In this document: one piece after another, positions 35,428 through 47,457 of the stretch
How the letters are laid out: every line of letters begins with the position of its first letter
Position numbering within the stretch: the stretch's first letter is position 1
NCBI GenBank assembly: GCA_964017195.1
Contig: OZ024896.1
Span: 35,457,307-35,521,306 of the forward strand
Origin: Siderastrea radians
Taxonomy: Eukaryota > Cnidaria > Anthozoa > Scleractinia > Rhizangiidae
Length of the DNA: 64,000 nt
Reading direction: 5' to 3'
Notes under the pieces: model-generated
Told to the model about the DNA's origin: nothing
Seen by the model: the letters and a program-made list of their open reading frames with translations, nothing else
The model's database searches: none
Program-made: the position numbers and the translations under genes

Positions 35428-37309
35428 TTAGGGAGTTTAAGTAACCACGACGGCAACGCCAAGGAAAACGTCACTTTAAAAATGACTTCCAAACATTTCT
35501 CCTTCTTCGCGATAGTTTCAACTCGTTCAATCTGTCTAATGAAGCCGAACAATCCGGGAGCTGACTGAGCCTGACTCTGTAAGGACGGCGTTACAGTTCA
35601 GGTAGGAAAAAGAAAGTTCACGTTCTACATAAAACTTTGAATTTGGTCATTTCACGTTGTTGTTTTGCAGAGGACGGCAAAGAAATGTACCAAAATCTGT
35701 ATCGCACGTGCAGAGCCATTGTTTTGCTAATTAAGGTATCATGGTACCCCAAAATTGACCATGTTTTCGAAAAATACACTTCTGTCATTTTCAGATAGAT
35801 ATTATTCAAACCTCTCTTTTACAAAAAGTTTCAGAAAAAAAGCTTGTTTCTACGCAAAGTTATGGACGAAAAAAGATTTGAGGCATTAATTTCTCTAATC
35901 ATGTGTTGACAGTTATCTGTTAACAACGCTGAAAATAGCATGTGACATAACGGGGCCCCGATGTTTTGACACGCGATCGATTGCGTAGCAGTTCCCGCTT
36001 ATTTCGAGTGTGTCTACAAAGTGGCTTCGATCATATCTGTGAAAGAGAGAGAGAGAGAAAGAAAAAAGATCGAGCGTTGAGAAATTACTAGCGCTTCCTG
36101 ACTCCTCACTTGTCAGTATGACAAGCTTCGACTGCCAGCTCGCTTTTCGTCACGCGAACGGCGAAAAACAATCCATCCATTCAAATTCCATAACATTTCT
36201 ACAAAGCCAGATGTATCAAAGAATCAACTTGGCGCAAAAGACGGCATGTCCAGGAAAGTACGGAATTTGTCTCCAGTAATAAAGAAGTTTTTTTTCTTAA
36301 TTGCTCGCATTTCTGACAGGATGTTCTCTCTTAGATCTTAAGCCGAACACGTGGCGGCTTCTTCGCAGATTTCAATGTGCTTTCCTTTCGCCTTTCAGGT
36401 CCCGGCTTGGGTAGTCTTACCCAGCTCAAACGATGATGCCTTCGGCATTTTACAGTCGACGTGATATTATGACTTTAAAATTTCCGTTTATTGCGTTTGA
36501 AGACCCTTTGAACGGCACTCGTACTCAACGAAAGTCGCTTTCCAACATAAAAACACGCAGAATTTGACACCATTCTTGTCGGCGCGTTTGTGCTATTGTT
36601 GTAAGGCGGTAAGTTGAGCCTCCCCTCTGTCAACCGCAGGTAATTATCCTGACACCTAGGTGTTTTAATCTCCTTAGACCGGAAAAAGTTTCCAAATCAT
36701 ATTTTGGCTTTTTTCTCGAAACTAATTTTTCAAGAAATTGGGCGCACATTTTAAGTTCGCGTTCAGCGAGTTTTCAACCATTTTAGCTCAAATCTGGCGA
36801 CAATGTTGCCACATAATTTGACACCAAAACCGTGTCTCCGAATTTTATTTTTTGCTTTCATTCAAAAGTTATGAGCCGTAAAAGAAAGAGGAGAGGTGTT
36901 TCTTCGAACTTCAAAGTTTAACTGAGGGCAGAAAATAAACCAGGCCAGATACAAAAATTCCGAGACACAGTTTTTGAGACAAAAGTGTGAAGAATTCGGC
37001 GCGATGTTCGTCTTTCTCTCCAGATCATTCTCGACTGGAGCGGAACCGATTTTGTGAACGATGTGCTTTTTAAAAACGTAGTCTCTATTTTCGACACAGT
37101 TGTCTTTTTTCTTTATCTAAATACGTTTTCGTAATCTTCAATTATTAAGCTTTCAGAAAATATATAGTTTGTTAGGGTCCTTGTGAAACGCCTGACGCTC
37201 AAACGGTGAAAACGCAATGTTGTCATTTGGGGTACCCTGATACCTTAAAACCTTTTGTTTTGTGACGTTCTCGTCAGCCGTCGCCGTCGTGTTTGCTTAA
37301 GTTCCCTAA
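35428..37309. mobile_element. 1.9-kb non-autonomous element with an inner inverted-repeat element nested in it
   Basis: Outer arms: TTAGGGAGTTTAAGTAACCA (35428) and, inverted at the right end, the complement of TTAGGGAACTTAAGCAAACA. Both continue into ACGACGGC..AACGTCAC. Inner arms: TTAAGGTATCATGGTACCCC (35731) and GGGGTACCCTGATACCTTAA (37229-37248). The interior is non-coding. It looks like one element inserted in another, or a composite mobile unit. Confidence 0.62.
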
Positions 37310-37510
37310 TGTCAAAACACGAGAATCGTGTTTTGCATCCTTCCCAGGACGCCCCGCGCTCTCTGTTTTCTGCGTATTACCGGTGCCTCAGTGGGGAAGA
37401 GGTAATGCGTAACAATCCAGTGTGCCCAGTTAGCAATAAGCTTAAGCTGAAATAAGCTTAGCCAGTTGTACAACTTGTAGCGCTTAGAATAATTTTGCAT
37501 GTATGGAATA

Positions 37511-37650
37511 CAGTCGAACCTCTCCACAACGGCCGCGTGGCCGTTGTGCGGGGGTGGCCGTTGTTAAGAGATTAAAACAAGGTGAATGTATCCGCCGGAC
37601 AAACAAAAGTGGCCGTTCTGGAGAGGTGGTCGTAAGCAGAGGTTCGACTG
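37511..37650. mobile_element. pogo/Tc1-like MITE with TA target, copy 1
   Basis: Ends CAGTCGAACCTCT and AGAGGTTCGACTG, flanked by TA at 37509-37510 and 37651-37652. The interior has inverted GTGGCCGTT pieces. 140 bp, non-coding. Confidence 0.68.
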
Positions 37651-38093
37651 TATATCTGTGGATGAAAGCAAGAGTGCCGTCCTGGAATCCATCGTTGCGT
37701 AGCGAAACTCGACAGTAGGTTGTCGCCCCAGTCCCTAGCGGTCGCGAAAGCCGCCGTCGTCCTTTGTAAAGTCCTTAAAGACACTGTGTTGTTCCATCAA
37801 TAACACACACAAGATCTGCCAGTTGATTTGACGGTGAGTACGCACCACAGCTCCAAAAACACTGAATTTATTTTATAACAGTTTGATTGAAAAATCTCAG
37901 TATGGTATTGTGGAGCAACTCGGCCACTGGACAAAATTTGCAAATTTTGTTTAATTGGAATTTTTGTCAAAGAAATAGTACCATCAAGATGTCTTACTTC
38001 GGTCAGCATCCAATCCACAATAATCTGTCTAGGGGTGTATTTCCTTGCAGCCTACGTGTATAGTTGTCGCATTTGCTTCCGCGATTTTTGTTA

Positions 38094-38245
38094 CAGTCGA
38101 ACCTCTGCCAACGGCCACCTCTCCGCAACGTTGTTTGTCCCGGCGGATACATTCACTCTTGTTTTAACCTCTCAACAATGGCCACCTCTTTGCAATGGCC
38201 ACTTTCCTCTGTCCCCAAGGTGGCCGTTATGGGGAGGTTCGACTG
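38094..38245. mobile_element. pogo/Tc1-like MITE, copy 2
   Basis: Ends CAGTCGAACCTCTGCC and GGGGAGGTTCGACTG; left TA present, right changed to TT. It interrupts the 5' flank of the secreted-peptide relic at 38428. Confidence 0.65.
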
Positions 38246-38427
38246 TTTTGTTTTTAAGGTTAAAAAAATAAAAAGCACAATCTTGCACGTCAAGCATAAA
38301 GCGTGCACCGAGGAAGCCGACAAAATAATATAGCGCTGATAGACGTTGTAATAATTTTGCAAACTAGGATTTAAATCTCTTTAATGTAGGTCCTCAGAAA
38401 ACTGGTTTAATTGTTATCCCCTCCTAG

Positions 38428-38532
38428 ATGAAGGTTTATTCTGCTATTTTGCTCTTGATGTTGGTTTCTATGTTGACGCAATGGCAATGGTTACAGAGCC
38501 ATTACCTAAAATGTCTAAAATGGTTGTTTTGA
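38428..38532 (+). pseudogene. Relic of the small secreted peptide gene
   Basis: The signal-peptide codons (MKVYSAILLLMLVSM) are the same as in the copies at 54364 and 60006. The frame then leaves the shared sequence after LTQ and stops at TGA 38532, with no matching propeptide. About 600 bp upstream (37800-38060) is homologous to the 5' flanks of the other copies (53140-53420 and 59760-59850), interrupted by a MITE at 38094. Only the promoter side and the start of exon 1 survive. Confidence 0.6.
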
Positions 38533-38718
38533 TACGATTAGTCTGTTTGGAACGTTGTATTGATCATTAGAAGTGCATGATTTGTTTGTCAAGAAAAACT
38601 GATTTTGGATGAGTGGAGGAGCAATAGAGAATAAGAAAGCCCAGATTGTTATTTTAATGGCATTATTTACATCAATTATTCTTGGCGTGAGCCAAGATAT
38701 ATTCACTTTGTCGGGTAA

Positions 38719-39198
38719 TGCGCCGATCAATTCGAAACTTCAACATCCCCCCCCCCGGGCATACCCTGGACATTTGACTGTGCATCGTGCCCGGGGAGGA
38801 GGGAATTTGAACGTGGCGTTGGAAGGGTGGGGAATTTGAACCAGATTTATCTCTTGTTCTGACGTAATAGGCCTGTGAATTTTTTCGGTTTTTGCGGGGT
38901 GTGACGGATTTACAAGATAGAATTTCGCCTTTGTTAGTGAATAACCCTTTGAAAAGGGTCTTTAAAAGAAGGTTGAAGGTGTCATTATGGCATATCTCTC
39001 TCTGAAATACATGTAAAGTGCTTGATTGAAGACCAAACTTGTCTTTGAGGAGAGGCAGTTCAGTACTAATTGGTGGGGCATTTGAACGGCTTTCTTGCCC
39101 CGAGGGGAGGGAATTTGAACAAGCCAATCTTCAAAAGTTCAAATGCCCGGGGGGTTGCCCGAGGGGGGGGATGTTGAACTTTCGAATTGATCGGCGCA
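38719..39198. mobile_element. MITE, 480 bp, TAA target duplication
   Basis: Ends TGCGCCGATCAATTCGAAAC and GTT..TTTCGAATTGATCGGCGCA are inverted, each followed inward by a G/C run. TAA lies at 38716-38718 and 39199-39201. Non-coding. Confidence 0.72.
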
Positions 39199-39201
39199 TA
39201 A

Positions 39202-40802
39202 CAGGAAACGTTAAATCAAGCGAGAACAAATTAGTCGCTGTTTATCATCAAATGGATATAGTGTAGTTCAGGTATATTTCATAGGTACAGAAGAAGCCCT
39301 TGAACAAAGCTGCGTAAAATTGGTTGTGGAGGCACCCAGTCCCTTGTATTAACGATGCTGCATTAAGCGAGAGACCTGTATGTATATTTAAAAACACACA
39401 AGGCATTCAAACACTATGATACTGTGCCAATGAGTTCAGGTACTTGAGGGGTATCTTATGCGTGACTGGAAGCCTCAAGACTCGTGCAATACAATTGGAT
39501 TGTCCGCTTGTCTTTTGTTTAGAAAGTTGAGCCCGCAGTCTTGTCGTTGCCACACGAAGCTCTCTCTCTGTGAGTTAAGAAAACAAGCACAAGCGAGGTA
39601 AGACACGGTTTAAGCTTAGTAAACAAAAATAGTGTTAAGGAGCCTTATGTTCTAGGAGTATGTATATTGTGAGAAACAAATAGTGTATAAACAAGATGCT
39701 TTGGTTCACTCTCGTGGAAAATCGTGCGTGTAACTTCGGTTTGAATCTGATAAAGCAATTCATGTTCGTTGCGACTCAGTAGACCGGCTGCTGCACACAA
39801 CACGTACAATGCCGATTGCACTTTCAGTTTCACTGTCTTGTCTTCACATTCCGGGATAAAAATTTAGAACAGCGTAAGTATGGATCCAAACGATTAATAA
39901 ACAGGCAAGGCAAGGACTGTAATAAGGGATTCTGGCATTGATCGTTCAGTCGTAATAAAGTAATGTATGTGAAGATATTGGACTGGCAGTGTCATATGAA
40001 AACAATGAACTACTCTGAAACGTATTTCCCTTTTCATGCAAAGCGTCGAGTAAAAAATTGATCACTTCAATCTATTGTTAAATTCTTATCACTTTAGGGC
40101 GAAGTTGCATCAACGGAATAAAACTTTATGGAATGTTAGAGAGTTGCAGGTTAAGAGAGTTGTAACTTTTTAGTTTATTGCATTAGTTCTACTAAAATAT
40201 TGCACAGATCAAAAGCCTTTCAAGCTGAAGATTAACCGATCACAAAAACCGCTTCAGCGGATCTCTAAGTCAAGATGCATTACACTGTGTGAAAGAAAGG
40301 TGAATGTTTCATGTGACGAAACTAATTGAAAATAGAACTGCTGTTTTACATTTGAACGAACGTTCTTCAAAATAAGTTAAATCTACATGCAACCTATCAA
40401 CTTTTCCCTCGTGCCAGGAACTCTCTGTTCGTTTTGAATCACCGGGAGTATATTTTTCCATAATGGCTCAGAGATACACATCGTGCAAATTCCGTTTAAG
40501 TGGTTAAAACATTGTCGGGATAGATACCGTAAACAAATTGATTGGGTGACCGATAGATATGTCAAAGGGAAAATAGCATCCGTTGCATTTGGCAAGGACT
40601 AAATAATCACAAAACATTGACTAAGGTAATCTTTTCCTGGAACCAGGACTCGCGCTTTCTCCCTAACATAAAATGATTAAAACTATTTTCAGTTTACACA
40701 GTTTGGGAGGCATGCCATTATACCCTATTCAGAATCATATGCCGCGTCCTCCTAAAGATCAACAACATAAAGCATTTATTTATCTTTTCTGTTTCATTCA
40801 CA
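39202..40802. other. No confident gene
   Basis: A minus-strand frame at 39645-39870 (KVQSALYVLCAAAGLLSRNE) looks protein-like but lacks a supporting donor or a recognised family. Otherwise AT-rich spacer. Confidence 0.35.
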
Positions 40803-41100
40803 TAAAAATGGCTGAATCCGTTGATTCGTGGCGATTATCAACATGTATCAAAGTTCAAATGACTCCTTAGAAGCTTTGCTTGAATCCTTGCGTACGCACT
40901 TGTCCGAATTTTCTCAGTCACACGAGTCCTCGCTTTCAAAATCTGTAATCGAAAAGAAGATTGACGAAAGAGTGCCGGTGAAAAAGCTAAGCGGCATATC
41001 CAGACTGTGGACAGGGTTGTCACAGCAACATTGAATTGTGTACAAAAGGTGCAAAGCGGAGATGTTTTGAACGGGCTCCTGCACATATAGCTATCACAAT
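40803..41100 (+). pseudogene. Degenerate family X 5' fragment
   Basis: ATGGCTGAATCC at 40808 resembles the first codons of family X gene 1. After a frame change comes SLEALLESLRTHLSEFSQSH and ERVPVKKLSG. After a second frame change comes VDRVVTATLNCVQKVQSGD, then a stop. In order and spacing these match IEDKLNSLRVSLSHVSSHL, the VPVEKVGKV region and the segment preceding VLDII in gene 1. At least two frameshifts are needed, so this is read as an old, diverged relic. The similarity is short and weak, and the call could be wrong. Confidence 0.4.
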
Positions 41101-42128
41101 CTTCACAGCGGTCAAACGCACGACGCGTGCGCAGTTCCCGCCATAATTTAACAAGGAGAATACAGACAAATGTCGAAAGTCTCACTTTAACCGCAAAACT
41201 TAATGCCGTTTCTGAAAACTTAAGCTTTTTACGTTGAGTATGTGTTGGAAATGAGGTAACTGTCATGCACAAGTTTTGCCGGCATGAAATTTGGTTTGCC
41301 GGGACACGTTATGCATTGTTTTCATACGAACTTCGCGCTCGTAAATGTTTGAACTGATTCAAACTTCAAGGCTCTGAAAGACCAGAAGTAGCGTAGCTTT
41401 TTGCGTTTGACCGCTGTGAAATCACAATCAGAAACCCAAACTTACGATTTGGTCTCAGTGGTGCAACGCATAAATGTCATCACGCGACTAAAGCTGAATG
41501 TATGCAGACCATAAATCACGAATTTTATTCAGTTTAGCGATCAAACCTGGCCCGGAACCTGGGTAGGAATTGCACGATTAAACCGAATACTTAGTGGTGC
41601 ATCTCAGCACTGTTTATCTTTAGGGTAAAAAATTACATTTGCCAAACCCCGATAAAAAGAAAATTGTGCTCGTTCAGTTTTCATAATATCGTTACTTAAT
41701 AACGCGGGTTCGTGATATCGGGGTTCTTTTCCACGCATTGTACTATAGGTATTACTGAGATGAAGAACAAAGTTCGTTAAACCGGGTTCTTTGTTATGTA
41801 GAAGTTTGTTATATCGAGGTTCCACTGTACCACTGCGGTAGATCGAAAAAACATTTGAAACGCTGCACAGGCCTGGAAGTTTGCTTATGACGGCAGCTTC
41901 ACTACTACAAACTTTAGTGCGCGCATTAGGGGCCCACATTCACCCTGGAAATTTACACAAGTTTAATTAAAAAACACTTAAGTATAAGCACTATTTTTGT
42001 CACACATTCCTTTTTGCGCTTCAACTGTGAACAAAAATCTCTCTCTGTCAATGTTGTTCTTGTTAGCGCTAAATAATAATAATAAAAAACAAACTTATGT
42101 GGTTAATATCCATGAAAAAGATATATAT

Positions 42129-42267
42129 GTTATTCACCGGGAGGTCCGTATAGGGAAAAACTGTGCCCTCGGTCTTGAATACGGCCCTCGGCCTGCGACC
42201 TTGGGCCGTACTCAAGACCTCGGGCACAGTTTTTCCCTATACGGACCGACCTAGGCCGGTGAATAAC
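42129..42267. mobile_element. Near-perfect 139-bp hairpin element
   Basis: Outer GTTATTCACCGG and CCGGTGAATAAC are inverted. Inside, arms of about 50 bp (GTCCGTATAGGGAAAAACTG..) are repeated inverted with only one or two changes around a loop TGCGACCTT. Either strand would form a very stable stem. Confidence 0.68.
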
Positions 42268-43316
42268 GTGTTTATTCTTTTCTGCAATTTTGGAGGTGGA
42301 ACGAGGCGAATTAGTTTGAGTACTGTTTGTAAACAGTCCTTCTACGTGCGCTAGTTCCCACGATCAAAGTTAAGTTAAAATTATTAAGCTTATGAAAAAC
42401 AGCTGCTAGCAAACCGTAGGGATAAAGGATAGACTAACGATAAAACAGAACTAAAAAATCATAACACAATAAGCGTTAAGAACAAACCTCGGTGTTCCAT
42501 AGCAAGAATAAAGAAATAAGCTTTGTCTTGTTGAAAATGAAATCACACGTTTAAATTTGGTTTTCGGTACCGAAAGATCTTTAAAACAAGTAAGATTTTT
42601 AGTGAAAACTAAGGCTTACGCGCCACAAACTCCATTGTGTATCTTAGTACTTTAAACATTTTTGTTTGTTCTTGGTCAAGATTTCCAAAATCGATACTTT
42701 GAGAAAACTAAACTGTATAACAAACCCGTTGACATGCAGCAGTTCTTGTCGATCCAAGACACAGCGTTGCGAGGTTTTTTTTTTGAATATTTTAGCTAAC
42801 AATCATTAATAATCATATTGTCTTGAATGAAGCTAAATGGGACGAGATTAGAAAAGAGATCTCCAAGGAAAATAACGAAATTTAAACCGAGAAACCGTGG
42901 TCAAAAGACTACCTTGCAGTTAACCCGTGTTAAATCAAATGGCATGTCAATAAGAACACTACAACTCGAAAAAAGCAAGCCAGCAAAATTTTCTTAACAA
43001 AAACACAGGAATACTCTCCTTTTTCGGAGAATAACCTGCTTTTAATTCCATTGCTGATTTTTCCTTTCACTTTACAACGGTTAATGAGAGAAAAGTTCCA
43101 TTTTAAGAGGAAAAATCCAACGTTTCGTTGTGCGGGAGTAAAATGCAGGGGGGGGGGGGGAAGCAACTTCCCATACATTCTCTTTAATGAAATCCAAACG
43201 ATGTTCTCACAACTTGCAAAGCAATCTGCGAGGTTCTAGTCAGCGGATATGCCTCGTGCGCGTGTGCAGATGTTGCATGTTCCAACGGAAGTTGGACGCT
43301 GAAGGGAAAAATTATA

Positions 43317-43757
43317 ATGGCGGCCAAAGGCGGCGGATTCGGTTTTGTCCTTTCGTTTAGGTAATTGACGAATAGATCGTATTTTACACTTTTACCTTGT
43401 TTTCGTGCTTTTTGCTTCTTATGAAGACAAAAGTTTACTCTCGGAGTTTTTTAGTCGCAAAGTAGAACAGTAACGCTTCGATCAATCCAGTCTGCCCTGA
43501 TCGACGGTATAGAATCAGATAGAATTTTCTGAAGATGGGTTAAAAACTGGGATCGGGTTCAAAGTATTGAACTGTAAAATGATCTTGTTAACACATAACT
43601 GGATTATTGATAATAAAAGTCGTATTTTGTGCGTAGGTATTGTTTCCATATAGCAGCTTTGATTGCATTTATTTCCATCGATGTTTTTGGCACATTTCTC
43701 GTTGCAATTTATTTAGACCACGCTGGAGAAAAACATGCAAACCCAGTACAGCCATAA
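43317..43757 (+). CDS. Possible small gene: short membrane-anchored protein
   Basis: Exon 1 (43317-43360) begins ATGGCGGCCAAAGGCGG and ends ATTTAG-type |GTAATT in phase 2. Exon 2 starts after GCGTAG at 43637 and restores the frame as Arg, then YCFHIAALIAFISIDVFG and TFLVAIYLDHAGEKH. The frame stops at TAA 43757. The hydrophobic stretch of about 22 residues would be a single membrane anchor, type II by the basic N-terminus. A further open segment, 43849-44063 (Ser/Thr-rich, good donor GTAAGT), lies downstream but does not fit in phase. Family not recognised; could be the 5' end of a longer type II glycoprotein gene or chance. Confidence 0.3.
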
Positions 43758-44333
43758 CTGTCTCATCTCATGCTATCAATTCGTTACAGAATGAGATGTA
43801 AAAAGAAACATTGACAGTATTTTTATTTATCACATGTACATGCATCAGTTCAGCGGTAGACAAAGTCCAAAATTACGTGGCGGAATACAAGAATAGTTCA
43901 ATTGCTTTCTCACAAACCTGTTCCCCAAGTATAAACAAGCGAAACGTGACTGCCGTACAGCTCGCAGCTGATCCACTCGCCACTGCAGCTACAACAAGTG
44001 CGAAAACAGAAGTGTCTTCATCGATGTCGCTTCCATCGAATATTCTCTTGTACGAGAATGACAGTAAGTTCCATGAGAGATTAGCCGCTCACCGCTTACT
44101 TTCCCCCTACAAAATACACATAAATTTTGAAAACTATTTCAAATAAGTTGATTGCTATGTCGATCCGTGTCGATAGGAAATATTTATTATTACGAACACC
44201 GCTGTCCACGTTTTGAGTGGACCGCTTTGCAAGTTGTGAGAACATCGTTTCTCGGTCCCAGGCCTCGCTTCTACTCCCCCCCCCCTGCTGAGTAAAATGA
44301 TTTGACTTCACGTTTTCCCGCGATATTAGGGAC

Positions 44334-45124
44334 TAAGATAGGGTGACTACGGACTACGGACTGCGGACGGGAGGCACTTTAGGGCTGGGACGAGACATAT
44401 GACGGTGTTCTGTTCTCCCGACCGTCGCAAGCTCACGACGGTGCGTAGTGGAAGGATTTCACGTAGTACAGCGTGGTGTAGTACGAGGAACTGAAGATGG
44501 TATGAAAAAGTAGTCTAAAGTTAGAAAAATGAGGTGTTCTTGTACTGTAACGCTTGAACTACAAACCAGTACGCATTTGGAACAATTTCAAGTGCTTATG
44601 AACTCAGAACAGCGAAAAATGTTCGGCTTACTTTGTTTACTGATTTTGACCGCCACGTTGTTTTCCAGAATGAAATTAAATTTGATGCTTTGAATATAGC
44701 TTGTAATATCAACTCTTCTCTTTGCTCTTTCTAGACACAAATGGCTTCCCTTCAAGTTGAGAAGTAATTAATTTAGTAAAATACGTCAAATTTGCTTTTG
44801 AAGTAGTTTTGCAAGCGAAGTAATTTGAAAAGCGAGCCCTGAAAATTTTATTAAGCTTCCACGCAAGCCTCACGTGCAATTACATTTTGAATCGCAGTGC
44901 GACGATTACAAGTCAAAACCAGAGCATCTCGAATCTTTTTAAAAGAGATTTTGTGTCTGTTTAGTGTAGAGATGACCTTCGCTCTTTGCTCGTAGTCTGT
45001 TGTCTGTAGTCTGCGGTCTTAACTTCGCATTTTCGCGCCACTCGCTGTGTACTCGGCCCAGTGTTTCAGCCAAAGAAAAACGCGCGACCAGCTGTAGTCC
45101 GTAGTCCGTAGTCACCGTATCTTA
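44334..45124. mobile_element. MITE with TAAGATA inverted ends
   Basis: Left TAAGATAGGGTGACTACGGA and right TCCGTAGTCACCGTATCTTA are inverted repeats, extended by repeats of ACTACGG. 791 bp, non-coding. It ends about 180 bp upstream of the P2X7-domain gene start. Confidence 0.65.
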
Positions 45125-45304
45125 AAAAATTCAAAGAGAGTTCCGCCATCTTGGAAATGGATTGCCTGCTCAGATAGCGGTCAGCGTGTTGTCGGGTGAC
45201 GTCAGAACGTCAAACGTAATTCGATATTTGCGCGTCTTCCAGTTGTGTACAGTATTTTGCATCGGAAAACAGAGGGTTAGAGGCTGTAAAATTTCGCTGT
45301 CATA

Positions 45305-46253
45305 ATGTCTAGATCTGGTTCGGATTCGGATAACTTCGATGAGGAGCAAGAGGTTGGAAGGTTTACAATCAAACCGTACCAGTTTGAGCCAAGAGTAGAC
45401 TCAGATGAAGCTGAGAGCCATTCTGAGGGCGACCAGTTGAGCGACGACGACGAAACCGCAAAATTCAGACTGGTATGTAATGATCATGTACATTTTAGAT
45501 TTGTTATGTAAACACCTCTAGCATAGTGACAAACTCAGAATTGTAACTTGCAAATAAACTGATCTAATCTCAACCGATGCGTTCCTATTTGTGTGTTGAA
45601 TTATACTGTTTAGCTGGTTTAGTTTAGCTTATAAGTTGCTTGAGCAGGCTAATCCGTGCTTAAAAATTACTGCTAGAAAAATAAATTCAAGAATCTTCGA
45701 AAGCTTATTTCGCCCAGATATTCGCCCAGTGCTCGGTTCTATTTCTTAGCATTTTAATTTACAGTCGGAGAAGTATTCGTCGAAAGTTAACAACCGATTT
45801 GATGTTTCTAATATAAGCTCCCATTCTTCGCCACCATCACCATATTTAATTTTCGCTGCTGTGGTGTTGATGAACCAAGCTTATAAGGTTATCTTTTTTA
45901 GCCTTGACCGAAGGACCTCAGTTTTCGTTTTACAATTTAGGTGCTCATGCGAGAATTGTCAAATCATGGGAAGAGCGGAGGCATGTGTATGTTGTCAGGA
46001 GATAGAGGCTGTAAAAAATAAACTTGTTGAGGCTGTGACTTGTGGTGAATGCGAGGAGCAGCCCACTTGTATAACCCAGCACCCGGGTTTCCATCCTGTA
46101 TGCATCAATAGGTGGGTCCTTCAGACAGCTTGGTATCAGTACAAGCAACAATACAGAGACCCTGATATGATGGCCCTGAAAATAAACTATATAGACACAT
46201 TGCCTATAGGCAGCTGGCTCGATGGTGCCGGGGAATTTTGGGGAAAGAAATAA
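45305..46253 (+). CDS. P2X7-type zinc-domain protein, frameshifted near its end
   Basis: Exon 1 (45305-45472) encodes an acidic N-terminus, MSRSGSDSDNFDEEQE, then FTIKPYQFEPR. A donor follows at 45473. The next frame is open from a TTACAG acceptor at 45764 to TAA 46253. It contains the Cys-rich core CSCENCQIMGRAEACVCCQE and CITQHPGFHPVCINRWVLQT. I recognise this as the C-terminal cytoplasmic domain of P2X7-type receptors, which in cnidarians occurs alone in many genes. The expected ending IRVVLPSCAVMCIRNFYPP, with a TGA at 46358-46360, lies in another frame just after the stop. A one-base change in GGAAAGAAATAAGG would explain this. Part of 45765-45935 may be intron, because another acceptor (CAATTTAG) precedes GTGCTCATGC. 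Confidence 0.6.
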
Positions 46254-46852
46254 GGGTTGTGCTTCCATCTTGTGCAGTCATGTGTATCAGGAATTTCTAT
46301 CCGCCACCTGGGCCAGAGGAAGACTTTGCTTTTGAAGGTTTTCGGTATGCAGACGAGTGATGTGTTTTAACCTGATTACACCAGTCAAGGGGTTTAACAA
46401 AGTCACTGTACTCACTATAAATTATTGGTGTTTGTGAAAAGTAACTGTTTTGATTTTTAAGTGATTGTGAAGTGATAATTTTTCTTTTTCTATTAATTTT
46501 AATTGGTAGATATTGTACTTTTCTTTTTCTATTAATTTTCATTGATAGACATTGTACTTTTGCACATAGCATCGCCACCAACTGGCTTGACGTTTGATAA
46601 TCAAGTCTCACCATTCCAGTGAACACATAATAAAATAGTGTAATCAACAGTACTCAAATATAATGCTACTCCTAGTTGACCACTTAAGAGCATGTCTTTT
46701 CTTTTCTTTTTTGAAATAAGAAAAACTTGTTCAAGAACTTTTCTTTCCTGGAGACCTTTTTTTGGTAACTATTTTCTGAAGAGTTTTGTCACAAGCAATT
46801 AATAAACAAACTGTGAATGAAACATGTGACTGAGTGTGATATTGCTTTCCCT

Positions 46853-47056
46853 CATTATTTAAATTACACTTAAAATTTTTTGAAGATTCGATTCTTGAAT
46901 TTCTGTTATTTACATATTTGTTATGCACAGGTAGCTTGCACATGTAAGCAGTAACATTATTTAAATTACACTTAAAATTTTTTGAAGATTCGATTCTTGA
47001 ATTTCTGTTATTTACATATTTGTGATGCACAGGTAGCTTGCACATGTAAGCAGTAA
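46853..47056. repeat. 102-bp tandem duplication
   Basis: CATTATTTAAATTACACTTA through GTAGCTTGCACATGTAAGCA occurs at 46853-46954 and 46955-47056, almost unchanged. The high identity indicates a recent duplication. Confidence 0.85.
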
Positions 47057-47094
47057 CCTGTTGCTTTTTAATGGTTAATACTTTAGTAGTAAGT

Positions 47095-47400
47095 GGGGGC
47101 ATTGCAGTGTTGTGGTAAGCGCATTGGACTTTAGATCTGAAGGCCGGTGGTTTGACAGCCAGTCCATGCCATTGTGTTGTTTCCTTAGACAAGAAAGTTC
47201 ACCCCACATTGTCTCTCTCCACCCAGGTGTATAAATGGGTAAATAGAACCAGCGACATACTGCTGGGGGTAACCCTAGGATGGACTAGCATCCCATCCAG
47301 GGGGAGTGGCAATGCTCTCAGTTCCTTCATGCTACAGTAACCGGGATAAGCTCTAGCTGCGTGGGCCTCCTTGGCTTGTGTACGACTCTACCTTACTTTA
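47095..47400 (+). mobile_element. tRNA-derived SINE, longer copy
   Basis: The head CAGTGTTGTGGTAAGCGCAT (A-box-like) and CCGGTGGTTTGACAGCC (B-box-like) are tRNA-derived. The body has CTTAGACAAGAAAGTTC, CCACCCAGGTGTATAAATGG and GGATGGACTAGCATCCCATC. Open frames across it are incidental. Confidence 0.65.
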
Positions 47401-47457
47401 GTAGTCTGTGTAACAGGGTAAGAAAAAATTTTTGTTGTGCAATGATCAAAACTCTTT

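Noticed and set aside
39645..39870. Minus-strand protein-like frame (KVQSALYVLCAAAGLL)
   Set aside because: No recognised family, no convincing donor and no partner exon; listed only as unexplained sequence.
47104..47160. tRNA-like segment
   Set aside because: A- and B-box-like pieces are degraded, no cloverleaf can be completed, and the SINE body continues downstream.
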